From NCBI GenBank assembly GCA_021904315.1, contig CM038908.1, positions 19,488,501 through 19,552,500 of the forward strand: 64,000 nt of DNA, given 5' to 3'. The DNA comes from Sphagnum magellanicum. Taxonomy: Eukaryota > Streptophyta > Sphagnopsida > Sphagnales > Sphagnaceae. Position numbers and translations under genes: made by a program. Shown here piece after piece: positions 57,601 to 64,000 of the stretch. The notes beneath the pieces were generated by a model, which saw nothing but the letters and a program-made list of their open reading frames with translations, was not told where the DNA came from and made no database searches. Each line of letters starts with the position of its first letter. Positions within the stretch are counted from its first letter, which is position 1.

Positions 57601-58480
57601 ATTTTTCCAAAAAAAAGTATCAGATAATTATTTTAGATAATTATTTATCAAATAATTCAGATGATTAATTAGTTAGTAAATTATCTAATCGAGACCAATT
57701 AATTCAGATAATTGATTCACATATAAAATTATCATATGATTACATACTTAGTTTTATAATTTATAATTTAAAAAAAAAAAAAAAAAAAAGACAAAGCACA
57801 TGGGATTTGTTTTTCCAAATTTCAACCCAATTTGCAATTGAAGTGCAACTAAAAGGTTTAACCCATATGATTTGTTTTTGGATGATGACTTTATAATCAA
57901 CTATACTTCTACTTTCCTACCCACTTACCTACCTAAGTAGGTAAATAAGTGCTACTTTTTTACTTAGATATGTTAATAGGTAGGTACGTATTTTCATTTT
58001 TTCCCTCCAAAATTCAATTCATATGCCATTTTTCAATTGTGCCATGTGTCACAATATATGAACATTTGAAATGAACAATCATACAAGAAAAAATATTTAT
58101 TTATTTTTGGAAAAAGCATAAATTATGCCATGTGGCAACTTTTGATTATGTCACATGTCAATATATACCATTTAAAATGAACAATTGTAATGAAAAAAAT
58201 ATTAAATTTATTTTTGGGAAAACAAAAATTGTGCCATGTGATAACGTGTAATTGGATAGGGTAGTGGCATGTTGTTGTAATCAATTGTAAACAATTGTAT
58301 AGTCAAAATATATGGTTGACCATATACCTCATCTATGTGCATTGTGTTGATCTCATGCTTAAATCATGTTTGTAACTACATGTTGGGTGTGATTAAATTA
58401 ATGGGAAAATTATTTGCAAAAATTATTTACAACTAGATTTTAATCATAAATTGAAATCACAATGGGTTTTTTTACTAATA
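54670..58480 (-). mobile_element. CACTA-family copy E, diverged
   Basis: It begins CACTAGGAAAAAATGCC at 54670 and ends near 58480 with '...gggtttttttactaata', a decayed inverted match. AAG lies before the left end (54667-54669) and again at 58480-58482, so a target duplication is possible but the exact edge is unclear. The interior has 'ttttcaacta', a 'tacctatatata' block, a 'taaacctaa' array (55620-56140), an AT-only body, a poly-A run, 'cccatatga' words around 57800-57880 like the hairpin zone of element A, and 'gccatgtggca' words. The module order suggests the opposite orientation to element A. Confidence 0.5.
57770..57789 (+). repeat. Poly-A run, 20 nt
   Basis: Uninterrupted adenines inside copy E. 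No retroposed gene lies upstream, so I do not read it as a retroposon tail. Confidence 0.9.
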
Positions 58481-58489
58481 AGTTAAATC

Positions 58490-59100
58490 TACAAACTAAA
58501 CTTAAAGGCTAAACCTAAGAATCTATTTAAAAACTAGGTTAAACATAGATTAAACCTATGTTAACCAAGGCTAAACCTAAGCCAACCATGGCAAAATTTA
58601 ATGTGAGTGTATTTTAACATCGATTCCAAAAAAAAAAGGGTTCAATGGTGTTAGATTAAATTTATTTTTGTGGTTCATGACTAAAATCACAATATTTATA
58701 ACCATCCACAATTGGTTGATGAACATAAGTTATTTCAAATAATTAATTGTTTTTAATGGTTATTTTTGAAATATATATATAATTTTTAAAATTCTTAATA
58801 ATTATTATGAAAATATTTTAAAAATTACACATAATCAACAAACTCTTTTCATATAAAACTTTCCTAATTTCTTTTTATGTGTTTAATACATTTTGTTGTT
58901 CAGTCAAACTTGGTTTTGAAATAAACTACTTGATTTAATCATGTAGTTGTGAACCTCATGAATGACTTAATCAAGTAGTTGTAAACATATTTAAATCATT
59001 TTACATGATTAAAAACATGAATACATGATTAAAATTGAGTCATAATCACAAAAATGTTGAAGTCATGGATGTCGTTTTTGGGTGTAATGTAGGCTTATCC
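58490..59100. other. Spacer with taaacctaa-type words
   Basis: Short degenerate repeats (58490-58600) precede unique AT-rich sequence. No gene is seen. Confidence 0.4.
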
Positions 59101-59705
59101 CACTAGAAGAAAAACATGTATTTTCGACTGCTCTTTGCGACTAAATTTTAGTCGCAAAAGACATTTTGCAACTAAAATCCTTTTAGTCGCCTAAGACAAG
59201 TCGCATGTGATAAACTAATCGCAAATAACAAAGAATATTGTATGAAAGAAAAAGTCAACAAATACATTTCATCCTTTGACTCCATTATATACGTATTGTC
59301 ACATGCGACTAATATGCAACTATTTTGGTCACAATTGAAGGTAAATCATGTGCTGCCACGTGTTTTAATATATGATTATTTATATTATTATTATTATTTT
59401 GAAATAATCTAAGACGTTTAATTCAAAGACTTGGATGATCTTATATTATGGCGCGTGGCCCAATGTAAATATGCCACGTGACATTAAAAATATTAATTTA
59501 ATAAAAATATTAATATTAGGTTGGTAGGTATCTAGGTAGGTACATAAATAGGTGCTTACAATCCTTACCTACCTACCTACCTACCTACCTACTTAGGTAA
59601 AAAAGTAAATAGGTAGGTTCTACCTTCCTAGGCTAAATACCTACTCATATAGGTAGGTACTTAAGTAGGTAGGTACATAGGCTGACCTAGATGGGTAGGT
59701 CAAAC
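59101..59705 (+). mobile_element. CACTA-family copy C, left-end fragment
   Basis: It begins CACTAGAAGAAAAACATG and is closely similar to element B from its start to about base 605, where the match stops at 'gtcaaactagg'. It includes a perfect 12-bp inverted pair TTTGCGACTAAA / TTTAGTCGCAAA at 59134-59145 and 59147-59158 and a clean (TACC)n run at 59566-59591. The right part is missing. It gives the empty-site sequence for the LTR-type insertion in element B. Confidence 0.8.
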
Positions 59706-62700
59706 TAGGTAAAGTTATTGAAACCCAGAAATTTTTGGTTCCATAATTCCAAATTCCTTCCAATGACAAGATTTCCTATAGACTTCGTTATTCTACCTAC
59801 TATCTTGAGACATGCAATAATCATGTAGACAAATACATAGTTGGGTGCACCAAAAGGTGGCAAGAAAAAACATCCACTAAAGTCTATTTTGTAGTGTATT
59901 TTACATTGCATTGATGTGTGATGCAATGCATAGGGATACCATAGTTATAAATCTTAATTTTTTTTCCCATTAAATTTTTTATTACATTTAGAGGTCATTG
60001 AGTAGAACACATGTGAAAAATCCCAACATGAATCACTTTATTTTCAATATGCTATGGACTTTTGAAAGAAAAAAATTGATTTTACTTTGATTTGAAAAGT
60101 CCATAACTCCATATTTTCATTTGTTATGATGCAAAAACTTTTCAAATATATTGTCATCATTAACATGCCTACATAAAACCAAACCCCTAACAAGCTTAAG
60201 ATTAAATTATCAACCATAATCAAAGTTCAATGGGTTTTCTTTTGCCAATGTTACACACCCTAATTTGACTTCAAAAGTTCATAGCTTTTGTAATTTTTTT
60301 CTTTAAGCATTACAATCAATTGGCCCATGTACATATCTAAGTATGTATCCAAAAAATGAGTCCTTATTGACAAATTCTAACATATACAATTGCAATCACA
60401 CCTACTCCAAAAAAAAACTACAAATATTATTCCAAAAGTAGTCCACCCAACCATGCACTTGCCCTCTTTCATGATGCAACATACAAACTCATAAAGTTTT
60501 TCTTATACATTAACATAATCAAATTCACCATAAGGTTTGGAACAATCATGAACAAAAGATCAAGCTAATTTGGAAATTAATCATGCCATCCACCAATGAT
60601 GTCATGCAACCACAAAATTGAATACCAAAACACATTCAACATCTATCGCCTTCCAAAAACCAAATCTATGTTTTTCTACACACTATCATTTTATTTTTGA
60701 CACTTTAAACGAGAATGCATGACTTACTTGCTCTTTAAATAATCATATGCAAATGATTTCACAATACAAAACATTCATCATCGTCATCATCATCATCATA
60801 AGACTATTTATATTTATGTGAAAACACATTTGTCACTAACTCTAATAACATACCTACATTAACATTCAAAAGAGACAAAATCCATGTGCATGTATACAAT
60901 GCCAAAATCATATCACCTATGTATAATCTCCTCAATTGACATAACAAGATGGTTTGTTATTAATCGAGTTTGTGCATCCACCAAGAAGTTGTTGGCAAGA
61001 CTTATTAATCGTGTTAAAAGTATAACCTTTTCAATTACCAAATAAAATGAAAAACAAAGTTTCCTTTCAACACATTTTTAAAAGTGCATATGTGGGCCCA
61101 AATGGGTTGAACATATGACCACTACACCTTAAACATTCACATATGAAATACACATCAGGGTGTTTGCATGTTGTAGTGTACACACTTTGTTTGAAAATTG
61201 AAACTACATATAGTATCAAAAGTAGCCACATGTAAGATTTCATTCACTTTGAATTATTTTAAAAGTCACTGCATATAGATGATTTGGGTTTCAAAATTAA
61301 AAGAAGTCAAAAGAATCATGATATGAAATTGAGTCATAATTGTGCATTCGTGTAAATGTAAACCAATAATTTAACAACAAATCTTTTAAAACCTTCATTT
61401 GACACCAATTTTCCAATTTTTTTAAACTCAAATTTTCATCTTATTTTTGTCAAATGATTAAAAAAACATTGAACCCAAGTAAATCTTCAATTGAACAACT
61501 TTTTTCAACCTAAAAAAATCATAATTATTAACATTATCATACCATAATGTACTAATGAACATTTTTAAATCATCTAATTTAAATTCCACAACCTTAAAAA
61601 TTTTGAAATCCTTGATGGGGGAAGATTGTTCTTTATGGTTTTTTTTGTACGTGTAAAATTTTATGGACAAATTATAATTAAATGTAATACTTCTTAGTCC
61701 TTTTATTGAAATTGCAAAGATGCTTCAAGGTTTTGCAAATCAAAATGATACTTCGTTAGACTATTATATCATTCATATGTGCATTGGTTTTATAACATAA
61801 TGCTAGATTGGGACATAAACCATCATCTATTACAAAACTTCAATGAAAATTATTTTTCAAATTTCCACCACAATGCATGAAACTCACATAGGTATTGAAA
61901 ATCATTAAATTGTGACATTTTTTGTGTAGATTGTAGCATACAAACCCCCACCAAACAAAAATAATTCATGCATGCACTATTCATGAATATACACAAGAAA
62001 TAATCAATAAGGATTTTCAATAATGATCATTAAACCAATCCATAATGAGTGGATAATGTAATTAGTATATTTAAAATGTAAAATAACAACATGAAAGTTT
62101 TCTAAAGAGTTTAATATATTTTAACAAAGTTGTTCAATACATACAAAGGATTGAGTTGTGAGAATAACCTCAATTCTCTTAATATTACACTTCATTAATC
62201 CACATTCCCTTCATTCCAAAATTATTAAAAAATCAAATTGTTATGAACATTTACCTTAACAAACATTGAAACTTTGTTGACCTGATCAAGCTATGTTTAC
62301 TTTTGTGTCAACATTTACTACTTTTTGAGCTTGTTTTGTTTCTCTTACAATTTTTTTTTTTTTTTTAATGATTGATTACAACCATTAGAAAGAATGTCTC
62401 AATTACAAGTAACTCAACTTAGGAAACATTTTTTTTTCCTTACAAGTTTATTTAATATGATAAGGACTAGTGTGGCTCCTATCATAAACCCATGTGTCAA
62501 TAGGACCTTAATAATAAAGCTCAATTTTGAAAAGAAAATTTTAAATTTTAAATTAATTTCCAATGACAAAAAATATTCAAAATTCAGTATCTCCCCCACC
62601 TTAAGTCTAAAAATGATGAAATCACCCCAAGAAATCTTGCACATGAAAAGCTTTCCAGTACTATCAAATGTTCACCCCAATTTCCCTATAGTATTTAGTT

Positions 62701-64000
62701 TTATTTTTTCTGAATTTTCTTTGACAAAACTAATCAATATTCAATAACTATTGCATAGTAGGGCTAAACATTCCCAAACCACTTCAATGCAACCTTGTTC
62801 AACAAGGACTTTCCAATGGTACCAAGAGAATAGTGTTGGAGGGGGAACATTGTGGTTTGGGAAATTTCAACATGAAAAACAAATGAAACAAACTTATCTT
62901 CCTTCATACATAGATTGTTTCATTAAATCTTTAATGAAATCATAATAATAAATTATGGGCCATGTTCAATGAGGTGAATAATATTTCACTTTTAATGCTA
63001 GTTAAAACATGCCCATATTCCAACATTTGACCATTATTTAATAAAGAACATTAAATCTATGACAATTTGTAATCCACATCCAAATCAATTCAAGACAACA
63101 ACTACTATCCAAAGCCTTTTCCAAACATTAGCAAAATGGTGATACAATTTGGGCATAGTAAAAAAGTGATGAAATTTTTCAAAAACTAAAAATTCCAATT
63201 TTTTTGTAAAGAACTAGACATTTGCTAAAAATATTCCAGATTTGTTTTGTTTCTTTGGGGGGGCGGGGGGGGGGGGGGGGGGGTCCAAGTGTGAAAATTT
63301 GCAACAAAAAAAACCACTAATGTGGATGCTATGAATCGTACATTCTTTCATGATTTGTGTTTTAATTGAAGGACGCACACTATTGGCTGATTAATGAAAA
63401 CTTTGTTTGTTGGAATATGTTTTTACATTTCAATGGAATGACATAGTTCACTTACAACCAATAACCTTGTTATTTATTTATGTTTTGTCATATGTCATGT
63501 TCACACTATCATCTACATCCATTTGGGTGGCCTAACTTTGGTTATGGATAAAATTGTGTTCATGTTTTCCATTATTGACCTAATATATCACAATTTGCAC
63601 ATATGGTTGGTCCAATGATATTCACATATGGGATATAAATATATGGAATGTAGGCTAATAATGGATAAATATAATCAAAATTTTGATGATTCATGGATGA
63701 AAGTTGTGCTTGAATGTAATATACAATTTCATTTTTGACAAATAATATTATTTTCCTTTTTGAACTATCATAATATCATCCACATTTTAGAAATCCACAT
63801 GCATTGATGCCCATGCCCCAAATCAACAATTTGAATTTTAATAGTGACCATTTTGTTCCATAATATATTTATTATATAATTCTAATTTTTGACTTAATAA
63901 TATTGGATTAAGTTAAATGTGAATGTTACAAATTATAACGACATATCTTTTCATGATATGCTATCTAAATAACATATCAATGAATATGATTGGTCTTTTG
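59706..64000. other. AT-rich spacer, no gene seen
   Basis: All frames are short, with poor starts and no recognisable family. There is a 'catcatcgtcatcatcatcatcat' run near 60780, a poly-T run near 62350 and a G homopolymer at 63257-63283. I see no element ends. Confidence 0.45.
63257..63283 (+). repeat. G homopolymer (27 nt, one C)
   Basis: Seven G, one C, then nineteen G, in an otherwise very AT-rich area. The length is likely unstable and may be uncertain in the assembly. Confidence 0.85.

Overview
This window looks like repeat-dense intergenic DNA from a land plant with a large genome. It is strongly AT-rich, it holds one intact plant-type gene with introns (a class II O-methyltransferase), and the rest is mostly plant transposons: a Helitron, CACTA elements and Ty3/gypsy LTR retrotransposons. 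The gag, protease and integrase remnants and the (TACC)n blocks make me lean towards a gymnosperm or fern rather than a small-genome angiosperm. That is inference from memory of families and could not be tested.

Layout. 1-5 kb: AT-rich spacer with short degenerate arrays, one copy of a dispersed ~760-bp repeat, and a ~385-bp tandem duplication. 5.0-6.8 kb (minus): a three-exon O-methyltransferase gene. 7.5-8.2 kb: two tandem, decayed copies of that gene's 5' end, one of which includes the leader. 8.3-9.1 kb: a complex repeat that recurs at 18.3-19.2 kb. 10.0-14.8 kb (minus): a broken autonomous-type Helitron (RepHel). 14.9-18.1 kb: GC-richer gene fragments (an open 275-codon stretch on plus, exon-like pieces on minus), a 0.4-kb tandem duplication and a 31-bp minisatellite. 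18.4-18.76 kb: a 345-bp foldback insertion, seen by comparing the two copies of the complex repeat. 21.6-22.4 kb: a faint coding fossil.

24.3-26.4 kb: a plus-strand gypsy fossil whose reverse transcriptase region is cut by a CACTA end. 26.6-27.5 kb: an AT-rich short-period array. 28.7-42.9 kb (minus): a larger gypsy fossil of the same primer-binding-site type, carrying a nested insertion (about 36.1-40.3 kb) that itself carries a 2.82-kb CACTA element with intact ends and a TAA target duplication. 44-46 kb, 47.3-52.9 kb, 54.7-58.5 kb and 59.1-59.7 kb hold further CACTA-family copies. The 47.3-52.9 kb copy is split by a 2.46-kb LTR-type insertion with a perfect 5-bp target duplication. The rest to 64 kb is AT-rich spacer in which I see no gene.

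Only the O-methyltransferase looks like a working host gene. The main interest is the stratigraphy of nested insertions, a CACTA family with a shared modular architecture and a long internal hairpin, and the cluster of gene fragments beside the Helitron.
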